Below are positions 1-7,863 of a stretch of 64,000 nucleotides of DNA, piece after piece. This stretch comes from Streptomyces sp. NBC_00234. GTDB lineage: Bacteria; Actinomycetota; Actinomycetes; Streptomycetales; Streptomycetaceae. The position numbers were made by a program, and so were the translations under genes. The DNA lies in assembly GCF_036195325.1 (NCBI RefSeq), contig NZ_CP108101.1:4154001-4218000 (forward strand), written 5' to 3'. Position 1 is the first letter of the stretch. Every line of letters starts with the position of its first letter. The notes beneath the pieces were generated by a model that saw only the letters and a program-made list of their open reading frames with translations, was not told where the DNA came from and did no database searches.

Positions 1-1
1 C

Positions 2-1000
2 GGGACCGTCCGTCCCGGGCTTGCCGACGTCCTCGGCGACCAGCCGCAGACACAGCCGGCAGGCCGGGGCCATCACTACTCCAACCCCGGCTACACCCTG
101 CTTGGCGCGCTCGTCGAAGCGGTACGAGGGGCCTCCTGGGAAGAGGTGCTGCGCCGGGAGATCCTGGAACCGCTGGGGATGCACCGTACGAGTGCGCAGC
201 CGGTGGCGCCGCACGCAGGCGGCTGGGCCGTGCACCCCTGGGCGGACGTCATGCTTCCCGAACCGACCGAGGACCTCGGCCTGATGGCTCCGGCCGGCCA
301 GCTCTGGTCGACGGCGGCCGACCTCCTCCGCTTCGCGGCGTTCCTGGCCGAGGGGGACGAGAGGGTCCTCGGCGAAGCGTCCGTGCGGGAGATGCGGGTG
401 CCGGCGGCCTTGCCCCCTGCAGGAGAGTGGGACGGTGCCTACGGCCTCGGTCTGCAGGTCGTGCGCAGGGACGGCCGGACGCTCGTCGGTCACACGGGTT
501 CGCTGCCGGGATTCCTGGCCGCGCTGTGGTTCTGCGTGGAGGACGGCCTTGCCGCCGTCGCGCTCACCAATGCCACGTCCGGGCCGCCCACGGCCACCGT
601 TGCCGCCGATCTCGTGCAGATCGTCGCCGATGCGGAGCCCCGCATCCCGGCGCCGTGGCGTCCGCTGCCCGAAGTCGACACGGAACTACTGGCGCTGACC
701 GGTCCCTGGTACTGGGGAACCCATGCCTACGTCCTGAAGCTGGTCGCCGACCGTGGCGTGGAGCTCCTGCCCCTGCGCAACGGTGGCCGCAGTGCCCGCT
801 TCCTGGCCCGGCCGGACGGTACATGGACGGGCCTCGACGGGTACTACGCGGGGGAGACCCTCCGTGTCGTGCGGAACGGCGACGGCGCGGTGGACCACCT
901 CGACCTGGGTTCCTTCGTCTTCACGCGTGAACCGTACGACCCGGGTACGGCCATCCCCGGTGGCGTGGACGCCGAGGGCTGGCGAGGACTCGCGCCCTGA
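2..1000 (+). CDS. Serine hydrolase, beta-lactamase/penicillin-binding-protein fold (5' end cut off)
   Basis: This is the C-terminal 332 residues of a beta-lactamase-related serine hydrolase; the reading frame is open from the left edge. A Tyr-Ser-Asn triad (bases 77-85, context HYSNPGY) matches the YxN motif of class C beta-lactamases, and HTGS at about 491-502 matches the KTG/HTG motif. The SxxK nucleophile would lie upstream of the window, so catalytic competence cannot be judged. The last ~110 residues look like the extra beta-rich domain found in many actinobacterial esterase/D-peptidase relatives. Likely substrates are esters or D-amino-acid peptides, but this is family-level inference. 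A parS site follows 16 bases after the stop codon. Confidence 0.85.
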   Translation, partial: GTVRPGLADVLGDQPQTQPAGRGHHYSNPGYTLLGALVEAVRGASWEEVLRREILEPLGMHRTSAQPVAPHAGGWAVHPWADVMLPEPTEDLGLMAPAGQLWSTAADLLRFAAFLAEGDERVLGEASVREMRVPAALPPAGEWDGAYGLGLQVVRRDGRTLVGHTGSLPGFLAALWFCVEDGLAAVALTNATSGPPTATVAADLVQIVADAEPRIPAPWRPLPEVDTELLALTGPWYWGTHAYVLKLVADRGVELLPLRNGGRSARFLARPDGTWTGLDGYYAGETLRVVRNGDGAVDHLDLGSFVFTREPYDPGTAIPGGVDAEGWRGLAP

Positions 1001-1015
1001 GTCCCCCAGCGGCTC

Positions 1016-1029
1016 GTTTCACGTGAAAC
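1016..1029. other. parS centromere-like ParB site (perfect)
   Basis: GTTTCACGTGAAAC, a perfect 14-bp palindrome identical to the ParB-binding parS sequence described for Streptomyces, where most copies lie within a few hundred kb of oriC. It lies in the gap between two converging genes. Its palindromic form could also act as a weak hairpin, but the exact match and the other copies in this window favour parS. Confidence 0.93.
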
Positions 1030-1050
1030 ACCAGAACGGCGCGCCCTCGT

Positions 1051-2217
1051 TCAGGCTGTCAGTTCGCGCTCCAGCGGGGTGTGGAAGCGCGGCGTGATGC
1101 GGCTCTCGCCCACCCACTCCGCCAGCCGGGACGCCTCCGCCTCGATCGCGGTCGAGGCGTCCCGGCCGACGTCGGAGAGCAGGCGCCAGACGAGCTCTCC
1201 GTCGGCGCGCTGGGCCCAGCCGCCGACGATGCTGCCGTTCCACCAGACCGTGGGGCCGGCGTTGCCCGATCGGTCGAACAGCGCGGCGCGATGCCCGGAC
1301 GGAAGATGGAAGCCCCGGTCCGCCCAGCCCATCGCGCTCGGATCGAGAGCCGGCAGCAGTGCGGCCCAGGGCTCCAGCGCGGGTTCGGGGGAGCTGTCGC
1401 CCGGTGCGACCCAACCGCTTGTGCCGTCGTCGAGCCGCACTTCCTCGGCCCCGGCTGCCACCAGTGCCTTGCGGGCCTGGCCGAGGCTCCAGCCGGTCCA
1501 CCACTTGAGGTCGGCTTCGGTCGCGGGGCCGTACGAACGGAGCCAGCGCACGGCCAGTTCGGTCTGCGCCTCGGCCGTGGCACGTGTGGGCCATGGGTCC
1601 GATGCCGTCCAGCGGAACTGACTGGACGTCCAGGAGCCCCGTGGCCTGTCGCGGCGGATGTGTCCTTCGGCGGCCATGATGCGGATGATCCGGGAGGCGA
1701 CGCCCTGGACCGTCTCGTACTTCTTGCCGGGGAAAACGGTGATCTTCGTCCGGAGGGCCGGTACCGCGGCGGAGAGTTCGCTGCCGGTCGCCCGGCCACG
1801 CGCCGCCAGCGCGGTGAGGGTCTCTCGCTCGGCCTCGGCGAGCCAGTTCTCGTCCAACCCGTGGCCGTCCTCCTCGAAGTGCTTGAGGAGCGTGCGACGT
1901 TCCTTTGCTGCCACGGCCCGTGCGTTCGACGCGTCCACCCAGGGGGCGAGTTCCCTGGACACGGTGAAGAGCGTGTTGCGCATGGACAGCAGTCGGACCA
2001 GCGAGACGTCCTCGTAGAGAGCCTGTTCCACTGGCTCGACGCCGGCCTTCGACAGCCGTGCGCACGCGGAGAGGAAGACGGTGGCGGCGTCGGTGGCGTG
2101 CAGGGCGACGACGGCATCGGCCACCGCCACCACGGAGTCGGCACGCGCCGACGGGGCGAGTCGATGGCGCCGTCCGAGTCTGATGCGGCGCTGTTCGTCC
2201 GTGATGTGCTGCAACAC
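1051..2217 (-). CDS. Winged-helix DNA-binding domain protein (HTH_42/YcaQ-like)
   Basis: A 388-residue protein of the winged-helix family that includes YcaQ and AlkX. YcaQ-type members unhook DNA crosslinks, while many actinobacterial members have no known function. The pattern IRLGRRHRL near the N-terminus, the repeated helical blocks and the C-terminal Trp-rich section (GWADRGFHLPSG, VWWNGSIVGGW) are typical. I chose the GTG at 2217 because GGAGGG lies just upstream and the sequence before it reads as low-quality coding; a TTG one codon later is also possible. It converges on the truncated hydrolase across a parS site. A DNA glycosylase role is possible but not shown. Confidence 0.72.
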   Translation of the reverse strand: MLQHITDEQRRIRLGRRHRLAPSARADSVVAVADAVVALHATDAATVFLSACARLSKAGVEPVEQALYEDVSLVRLLSMRNTLFTVSRELAPWVDASNARAVAAKERRTLLKHFEEDGHGLDENWLAEAERETLTALAARGRATGSELSAAVPALRTKITVFPGKKYETVQGVASRIIRIMAAEGHIRRDRPRGSWTSSQFRWTASDPWPTRATAEAQTELAVRWLRSYGPATEADLKWWTGWSLGQARKALVAAGAEEVRLDDGTSGWVAPGDSSPEPALEPWAALLPALDPSAMGWADRGFHLPSGHRAALFDRSGNAGPTVWWNGSIVGGWAQRADGELVWRLLSDVGRDASTAIEAEASRLAEWVGESRITPRFHTPLERELTA

Positions 2218-2279
2218 ATGCCCTCCGGGTCTGCCGATCCTGGTCCCGCTTCGGTTCTCTCGGATGTGCGGCGCCGGGT

Positions 2280-2732
2280 TCAGAGCGTGAGCTTGAACCC
2301 GACGTGGCTGGCGGTGAAGCCGAGGCGCTCGTAGAAGCGTCGCGCGTCGGTGCGCGTGGCGTCGGACGTCAGCTGGACCAACTGGCACTCCTGGCGGCGG
2401 GATTCGTCCACGGCCCACTGGATCATCTGCGTGCCGAGTCCACTGCTGCGTTCGTCGGCGTGAATGCGGACGCCCTCGATGATCGAGCGTGTCGAGCCGC
2501 GCCGGGACAGACCGGGGATGATCGACAGCTGGAGTGTCCCGACGACGCGTTCCTCGCGCACCGCGACGACGAGGTGCTGGTTGGGATCATCGGCAAGCCG
2601 CTGGAAAGCGGCGTTGTACGGGGTGAGGTCGTCCGGCGACTCACGCTGTGCGCCCAGCGGATCGTCGGCCAGCATGGCCACGACGGCGGGAAGGTCGGAG
2701 AGCGCGGCAGGGCGTATCGCAAGATCGTTCAT
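2280..2732 (-). CDS. GNAT family N-acetyltransferase
   Basis: A 150-residue single-domain GNAT enzyme expected to transfer acetyl from acetyl-CoA to an amine. The acetyl-CoA loop reads RSSGLGTQMIQWA (the R/Q-x-x-G-x-G/A motif, about residues 95-107), and the C-terminal RRFYERLGF motif is typical of the family. It lies 62 bases upstream of the winged-helix gene and 28 bases downstream of the MarR gene on the same strand, so the three could be co-transcribed. The substrate cannot be told from sequence. Confidence 0.85.
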   Translation of the reverse strand: MNDLAIRPAALSDLPAVVAMLADDPLGAQRESPDDLTPYNAAFQRLADDPNQHLVVAVREERVVGTLQLSIIPGLSRRGSTRSIIEGVRIHADERSSGLGTQMIQWAVDESRRQECQLVQLTSDATRTDARRFYERLGFTASHVGFKLTL

Positions 2733-2760
2733 GCTCGGCAGAATACGCAGCTCGCAAGGG

Positions 2761-3219
2761 CTATGCGGGAACCTTCAGCTCTTCCACAGCGGTGACCAGC
2801 GGGGCCAGCTCGGGGTTACGCGCGGCCTCGTCGAGTGCGGCCCGAAGCGCGGTGTCATTGGTCGGCCGGGCCTCGGCGAGCAGGGCGAGTCCGGCGTCGG
2901 TGACGTCGGTGTAGATGCCACGGCGGTCCGTGTCGCAGAGGTACCGGGTCAGCAGTCCTCGGTCCTCGAGGCGGGTGACCAGTCGGGTGGTGGCGCTCTG
3001 GCTCAGTACGACGGCGTCGGCGACCTGCTTCATCTGGAGGTGACCACCGGGGCCGCTGTGCTGCCTGCTCAGGACGTCGAGCAGCGAATACTCTCGGACG
3101 CTGAGGTCATGACCCGCCTGCAGGGCGCGCTCGATATGGGACTCGATCTTCCCGTGGAGCAGGGAGAGGGCGCACCAGCCCTGGGAGAGGGCAGTCAGGG
3201 CGGGGTCTGTGGCTGTCAT
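2761..3219 (-). CDS. MarR family transcriptional regulator
   Basis: A 152-residue MarR-type winged-helix repressor. The recognition region (MKQVADAVVLSQSATTRLVTRLEDRGLL, written here in parts: residues ~75-102) and the following wing with CDTDRRG are characteristic. The ATG at 3219 follows GGAGGAGAGACC, a strong ribosome binding site; earlier in-frame ATGs lack one. MarR proteins usually repress their own promoter and respond to small aromatic or antibiotic ligands. The downstream GNAT gene is a plausible co-regulated target. Two CTGCAAT repeats upstream may be its operator. Confidence 0.88.
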   Translation of the reverse strand: MTATDPALTALSQGWCALSLLHGKIESHIERALQAGHDLSVREYSLLDVLSRQHSGPGGHLQMKQVADAVVLSQSATTRLVTRLEDRGLLTRYLCDTDRRGIYTDVTDAGLALLAEARPTNDTALRAALDEAARNPELAPLVTAVEELKVPA

Positions 3220-3265
3220 GGTCTCTCCTCCGTGTGGAGCCTCGTCCCTCCAGGATAGGGCACGC

Positions 3266-3288
3266 CTGCAATAGTCCGCGTCTGCAAT
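3266..3288. promoter_or_regulatory. Direct repeat upstream of marR, candidate operator
   Basis: CTGCAAT occurs at 3266-3272 and again at 3282-3288 (16-base period), 47-69 bases before the MarR start codon in otherwise GC-rich DNA. MarR proteins bind near their own promoters, usually at inverted repeats, so a direct repeat is only weak support. Confidence 0.25.
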
Positions 3289-3342
3289 TAGTCGGCCCTG
3301 CCGCGTGGCCGACGGGGCCCGGGGTCCCGCCATCGGCTCCCT

Positions 3343-4218
3343 TCAGCCCGTCGCGACGGTCAGGGGAGCGAACCGGCGGGTCCAGTCACCCGGCAGTTCC
3401 GGGCTGCGCGAGGTCATGATCGCCCTGTCGAAGCTCTGCTCCAGGCCACGCTCGCCCAGCCAGCCGAGCAGTTCGCGGTGGCGTGCGTCGATATCGGTGC
3501 TCAGAGGGCGGTCCGTCGTCGCGGCGAGCGAGGTGACGAGGGCCTGTGCCGTGGCGGTGTCCCGGGCGATCAGTGGGCCGAGGGTGTGGATGGTCCCGCT
3601 CGGCCAGAGCGCCGCGTACCCGACGAGTTCGCCACCGTCCTCCGCGACCAGGAGCCGGTCGGAGAAGGCCGGCAGCCGCGTGATGATGTGGGTCCGGTCG
3701 GCGCCGAACGCATCGGTGTCCAGGCGGATGATGCCGTGGAGATCGTCGGCCGTGGCCGGGCGGGTGGTCACCGAGGTGCCACCGGGGGACTCGCCGTCGT
3801 TCCGGAAGTGGCCGGTGACACGGGTGGACCACCCCGCCAGGATGAAGCCGAGCTGCTCGTAGAGCGGCTGGCCCTGCGGGGTGGCGGACAGCGAGAGCGG
3901 AGTATCCCCCGCCGTCTCCATCACGAATCGCATCAACCGCCGGGCCACTCCCTGCCGCGCATACCGCTCGGCGACGAGCACCACGCCGATGGCGGCCAGG
4001 TCCGTTCCGTACGACGTCAGCACACAGGCGGCGGCCAGACCCTTGCCCTCGGGGTCGTCGATGCCGTAGCCCGTCCCCGCGGACAGGAGCAGGCCCCACC
4101 GGTGCTCGTCGCGCGGCCACGCGCGGTCCTCACTCAGGTCGGCGCAGGGGACCAGGTCTCCCCGGTTGAGGCGCCGGATGGGCAGTTCGGCGAGGGGGCG
4201 AGGCAGTGGGCTGTGCAT
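3343..4218 (-). CDS. Two-domain GNAT N-acetyltransferase
   Basis: A 291-residue protein with an N-terminal GNAT fold and a C-terminal YitH/Acetyltransf_18-like domain. The acetyl-CoA loop is visible as ARQGVARRLMRFV (about residues 88-100), followed by LYEQLGFILAGWSTR; the second half contains ITRLPAFSDRLLVAEDGGELVGYA. Paired GNAT proteins of this type are common in actinobacteria and their substrates are mostly unknown. The gene ends 6 bases into the gap before the membrane-protein stop codon, on the same strand. Confidence 0.8.
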   Translation of the reverse strand: MHSPLPRPLAELPIRRLNRGDLVPCADLSEDRAWPRDEHRWGLLLSAGTGYGIDDPEGKGLAAACVLTSYGTDLAAIGVVLVAERYARQGVARRLMRFVMETAGDTPLSLSATPQGQPLYEQLGFILAGWSTRVTGHFRNDGESPGGTSVTTRPATADDLHGIIRLDTDAFGADRTHIITRLPAFSDRLLVAEDGGELVGYAALWPSGTIHTLGPLIARDTATAQALVTSLAATTDRPLSTDIDARHRELLGWLGERGLEQSFDRAIMTSRSPELPGDWTRRFAPLTVATG

Positions 4219-4223
4219 AGGGC

Positions 4224-4751
4224 TCAGGCTGTCCGACGCAGTGATCGTTCGTCCACCGCTTTAGCGGATCTGGCCGAGACACGCAGGCGCCGCCCCCGCC
4301 GGGTCAGCCCCCAGGGCTTGAGCACCGAGACGGCCGTGACGAACAGATAGGTGGCGGTGGCCACCGCGGGGCCGACCACCAGATCGACGTCGATGACGCC
4401 TCCCGCCGCCGCCTCGTTGATCCCGGGGCGCAGCGAGAAGATCGACAGGGCGGTGGTGACCAGGGTGATCCAGAACTTCGCCCAGACCCAGCGGTGCCTG
4501 GCCAGCCCCCACGGGGTGCCGAGCGCCAGCACCAGACCGGTGAGGAGCGACAGGAGGGCCACCGGCACGACCAGCCAGTCGCCGAAGATCTTCATGGCGC
4601 GAGTGGCGGCCTGGGCGGTGGCGGTGTCGTCCGTGAGCACGGCGGCGAGGCCGAGCGTCAGCAGGCCGATGGTGAGGCCCAGCCAGCTCACGGAGACGGC
4701 GACATGCGCGACGAGAAGACTTCTTCGGGCGGGTCGTTTGAGTGGTTTCAC
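4224..4751 (-). CDS. Four-helix integral membrane protein starting within parS
   Basis: A 175-residue predicted membrane protein with four hydrophobic stretches (about residues 10-32, 50-72, 85-105 and 125-145) and a basic C-terminus. No catalytic motif is visible; it resembles small uncharacterised integral membrane proteins and I assign no function. The start is uncertain. The GTG at 4751 gives an N-terminus of MKPLKRPARRS and lies inside the parS palindrome; another GTG at 4760 is in frame. Neither has a recognisable ribosome binding site. Upstream in-frame sequence reads as non-coding. It may be co-transcribed with the two-domain GNAT gene downstream. Confidence 0.65.
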   Translation of the reverse strand: MKPLKRPARRSLLVAHVAVSVSWLGLTIGLLTLGLAAVLTDDTATAQAATRAMKIFGDWLVVPVALLSLLTGLVLALGTPWGLARHRWVWAKFWITLVTTALSIFSLRPGINEAAAGGVIDVDLVVGPAVATATYLFVTAVSVLKPWGLTRRGRRLRVSARSAKAVDERSLRRTA

Positions 4752-4758
4752 GTGAAAC
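4745..4758. other. parS centromere-like ParB site (perfect), overlapping a start codon
   Basis: GTTTCACGTGAAAC, the second perfect ParB site in the window. On the minus strand, bases 8-10 of the motif are the GTG assigned as start of the membrane-protein gene. Confidence 0.93.
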
Positions 4759-5029
4759 ACGCTGTCAAGCGTGGGGCGATCGGTCGTCTGACGGCGGGAG
4801 TATCCGCGTGTACTGGCCTGGGCGTACGAGGCTGCCGCGGAGTGCCGCGCCCATAGCGCCACGAGGCAGGAGGTGCGTAGGGGAACACGCGCTCTGATAC
4901 CCGGACTTCCCAGTATTTGTCCGATGCGTGGCGAGTTGCTGGCACACTGCGACAAGGAGAGCCGCACGCAGGGGACGCGTGGGGTGTGGGCACGTCACGA
5001 CCATTTGATGCTTGAGGCGAGGCACTTCT

Positions 5030-6214
5030 ATGGACGTTCCGGTCACCACACCGGCCGATATCTCAGATTCCACGGCTCCGTCCGCGTCAGCCGATGTGAC
5101 CCTGATCCACCGCACGCTCGCGGAGGTGGGCCCGGTGGCGGACCACGCCACCTCCTACTTCTACGCGTTGCTGTTCATCCGGCAGCCGGATCTGCGCGCC
5201 CTGTTCCCGCCGGCGATGGACACACAGCGGGACCGCCTCTTCCGGGCGCTCCTCGCGGCAGCCGACCGGATCGACGACCCGGAAGCGCTCACCGAGTACC
5301 TCGAAGGGCTCGGCCGCGGTCACCGTAAGTACGGCACGCGCCCCACCCACTATCCGGCGTTCGGGGAGGCGCTGCTCGGCGCGCTGGCCCGCTACGCGCC
5401 GACCACCTGGAACGGTGAGGCGGAAGCGGCCTGGGTGCGGGCCTACACCAGGATCTCGCAGATCATGATCGACGCGGCGGCGGACGACGAGGGGAAGGCC
5501 CCGGCGCTCTGGCAGGCGGAGGTGGTCTCCCATGAGCTCAGAACCCCCCACATCGCGGTCCTCACCGTCCGCCCCGACCAGGCGTACCCCTTCGTGGCCG
5601 GGCAGTACACGACTCTGGAGACCCCTTGGTGGCCGCATGTCTGGCGGCACTACTCCTTCGCCTCGGCGCCGCGACGCGACGGGCTGCTCTCGTTCCACGT
5701 CAAGGCGGTGCCCGCGGGCTGGGTCTCCAGCGCTCTGGTGCACCGCGCCCGCCCCGGCGACATTCTGCGGTTAGGAGCCCCGGCGGGTTCGATGACGGTC
5801 GATCACACCACCCACAACGGTCTTCTCTGCCTCGGTGGCGGCACGGGCATCGCGCCCATCAGGGCTCTGGTCGAGGATGTCGCCGAACACGGTGACCGGC
5901 GGCCCGTCGACGTCTTCTACGGCGCTCGCACGGACGGTGACCTCTACGACCTCGACACGATGATGCGTCTCCAGCAGACCTACTCGTGGCTCACCGTCCA
6001 CCCCGTGGTGAGTGGAGGGCCCGGGAACGGCGCGGAGGGCCGGCTGCCCGACGCCGTACGGGAACGGGGGCCCTGGAAGGGGTACGAGGCATACCTGTCC
6101 GGCCCCCCTGGCATGATCCGCAGCAGCGTGGACGTACTCCGGGGCATCGGAATGCCGGCCGAGCGCATACGGCACGACGCCCTCGACGAACTGTCCGTGC
6201 CCACGCCCGGCTGA
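5030..6214 (+). CDS. Flavohaemoglobin-like globin-FAD/NAD reductase with a TTA codon
   Basis: A 394-residue fusion of an N-terminal globin (about residues 20-155) and a C-terminal ferredoxin-NADP reductase-like module. The globin shows the distal FYALLF helix and a proximal histidine in GRGHRKYGTRPTHYPAFG. The reductase shows the FAD motif RHYSFASAP and the nucleotide motif GGGTGIAPI. The layout is that of bacterial flavohaemoglobins, which oxidise nitric oxide to nitrate using NAD(P)H; the sequence is divergent, so another haem-redox role is possible. The ATG at 5030 follows a GAGG repeat. Codon 5771-5773 is TTA, which in Streptomyces is read only by the bldA tRNA, so translation may be tied to development. 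Confidence 0.85.
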   Translation: MDVPVTTPADISDSTAPSASADVTLIHRTLAEVGPVADHATSYFYALLFIRQPDLRALFPPAMDTQRDRLFRALLAAADRIDDPEALTEYLEGLGRGHRKYGTRPTHYPAFGEALLGALARYAPTTWNGEAEAAWVRAYTRISQIMIDAAADDEGKAPALWQAEVVSHELRTPHIAVLTVRPDQAYPFVAGQYTTLETPWWPHVWRHYSFASAPRRDGLLSFHVKAVPAGWVSSALVHRARPGDILRLGAPAGSMTVDHTTHNGLLCLGGGTGIAPIRALVEDVAEHGDRRPVDVFYGARTDGDLYDLDTMMRLQQTYSWLTVHPVVSGGPGNGAEGRLPDAVRERGPWKGYEAYLSGPPGMIRSSVDVLRGIGMPAERIRHDALDELSVPTPG

Positions 6215-6224
6215 TGGCGCCGTT

Positions 6225-6704
6225 TCAGCCCAGATCGGATGCGTGCATCGCCCGGACGCCCTCGATATTGCCGTCCAGGTAGTGCCGCAGCGACAGCGGT
6301 ACGAGATGGACCGCGGCGATTCCGATCCGGCTGAAGGGCACCCGTACGATCTCGTACTCCCCACAGGGATCGTCGATCTCCGGTCCGTGCCGTCGTGAGA
6401 GGTCCATCGACTCCAGTCGGCAGACGAAGAAGTGCTGAACCTTGACGCCCTTCACTCCACCGCCCGCGATGTGTTCCACGGTGTCGACGAAGCAGGGCAC
6501 GACATCGGTGATCTTGGCGCCGAGTTCTTCGTCGATCTCGCGGTGCAGGGCGTCGACGACGGTGTCGTCCTCCGGTTCGACCCCGCCACCCGGCGTGAGC
6601 CAGTACGGATCCACCCCCGGCTTGGTCCGCTTGATGAGGATGAGGTCGTCGCCGTCGAGCAGGATGGCGCGTGCGGTGCGCTTGACCACAGGTCGTTCGG
6701 TCAT
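6225..6704 (-). CDS. Nudix hydrolase
   Basis: A 159-residue Nudix pyrophosphohydrolase that should cleave nucleoside-diphosphate-linked compounds. The Nudix box is present as GVEPEDDTVVDAL followed by HREIDEELG; aspartate takes the place of the first glutamate, and the catalytic REIDEE core is intact. The ATG at 6704 is the first good start (MTERPVVKRTARAILL), though the ribosome binding site is weak. It converges on the globin-reductase gene with only 10 bases between stops. Substrate unknown. Confidence 0.86.
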   Translation of the reverse strand: MTERPVVKRTARAILLDGDDLILIKRTKPGVDPYWLTPGGGVEPEDDTVVDALHREIDEELGAKITDVVPCFVDTVEHIAGGGVKGVKVQHFFVCRLESMDLSRRHGPEIDDPCGEYEIVRVPFSRIGIAAVHLVPLSLRHYLDGNIEGVRAMHASDLG

Positions 6705-6756
6705 GGCAAGAGAGTGGCCCGTGGAAGGCGATCTGAAACTCTCCGGCGCCCACAGG

Positions 6757-7653
6757 TCACCAGTCGACGGCAGCGCGCACCAGCCACTCGTGAGCCCGCG
6801 CGATGTGCGGCAGCGCGAGTGTGCCGGTGCGCGCTGCGAGGAAGTACGTACGCAGCGGGGGCACCGGAGGGTCGAGCAGCGCCACGACCTCCCCCCGTTC
6901 CAGCGCCCGCTCGCACAGATAACGCGGCAGCACGGCGAGACCGGCACCCGCCGCCGCGCACTCCAGGACCGCCCGCAGATCCGGAGTGATCACGGTCGCG
7001 GACGCCGCCGGCCGGCTGTCGAAGACGGCGGCCCAGTAGCGGGAGACGAAGGGCAGGCTCTCGTGGACCTCGACCACCGGCAGCTGTTCCAGCACCACCG
7101 GTCCTCCGTGGCGCAGTGTCCCGGGCCCCAGACGGCCGGCCCAGCGCGGCGCAGCCACCAGCACGTGCTCCTCGTCGCAGAGGGTCGTCGAGGTGAGCAG
7201 CCCGCCGCGCGGCCGTGCCGTCGTGATGGCCAGGTCGTGATGGCCGGCGGCCAGCCCCTCCATCGTCTCCTCGGCGTTGGCGCTGAACGAACTGCGCAGC
7301 GCGAGCCCCTGCGAGAGCAGCGGGGTGAGTGCGGGCAGGGCGCGTACGGAGGTGAACTCCGGGGGCCCTGCCAGGTGGAGGGTGCGTATCCCCGTCTCCT
7401 CGTCGAGCCCGGCCTCGGCGATTTCGACGAGCGCGTCCAGATGGGGAGCGGCCCGGTGCGCCAGCTCGTCGCCGATGCTGGTCGGGGTGACACCACGGGC
7501 CCGGCGCAGGAAGAGGGGGCGGCCGAGCTGCCGCTCCAGAGTCCGTATCTGTGAGGTGACGGCGGGCTGCGACAGCCCCAGCAGGGCGGCGGCCCGGGTG
7601 AACGACCCCGCACGGTGCACGGTGACGAAGGTGCGCAGCAGAGCCAGGTCCAT
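6757..7653 (-). CDS. LysR family transcriptional regulator
   Basis: A 298-residue LysR-type regulator. The N-terminal helix-turn-helix covers about residues 1-60 (TRAAALLGLSQPAVTSQI), followed by a linker helix and a two-lobed effector-binding domain. The ATG at 7653 follows GGAGGAGGCGGGGC. LysR proteins usually regulate a divergent gene, but here the upstream gene runs in the same direction and ends at a terminator, so the regulon is not evident from context. An AT-rich dyad of the LysR T-N11-A type sits 44 bases upstream of the start. Confidence 0.9.
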   Translation of the reverse strand: MDLALLRTFVTVHRAGSFTRAAALLGLSQPAVTSQIRTLERQLGRPLFLRRARGVTPTSIGDELAHRAAPHLDALVEIAEAGLDEETGIRTLHLAGPPEFTSVRALPALTPLLSQGLALRSSFSANAEETMEGLAAGHHDLAITTARPRGGLLTSTTLCDEEHVLVAAPRWAGRLGPGTLRHGGPVVLEQLPVVEVHESLPFVSRYWAAVFDSRPAASATVITPDLRAVLECAAAGAGLAVLPRYLCERALERGEVVALLDPPVPPLRTYFLAARTGTLALPHIARAHEWLVRAAVDW

Positions 7654-7696
7654 GCCCCGCCTCCTCCCACGCTCACGACGCTTCGGACCCGGACAA

Positions 7697-7714
7697 CTAT
7701 AAATATGTCGATAG
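7697..7714. promoter_or_regulatory. LysR-type T-N11-A dyad, candidate autoregulatory site
   Basis: CTAT(N10)ATAG in a strikingly AT-rich patch immediately upstream of the LysR gene. It fits the loose T-N11-A rule for LysR-type regulator binding boxes. Only position and symmetry support it. Confidence 0.35.
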
Positions 7715-7793
7715 GTCTCTGCCGCTACTGTGATTGGACACTGACGCAGAGTCAACTAGCCTTGTGCACGCGGTTCTTCGCGCGTGGAACCGG

Positions 7794-7830
7794 GGCGGTC
7801 CGAGCCACGAGGGGGGAGGCTCGGACCGCC
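7794..7830 (-). terminator. Stem-loop terminator after the cystathionine-type gene
   Basis: A 13-bp perfect stem (GGCGGTCCGAGCC / GGCTCGGACCGCC) with an 11-base loop, 34 bases after the stop of the PLP enzyme gene. There is no T-tract, as is usual for Streptomyces terminators. Confidence 0.75.
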
Positions 7831-7863
7831 TTCATCCGTAGAGACCCCTGCTGAGCAGGGTGT

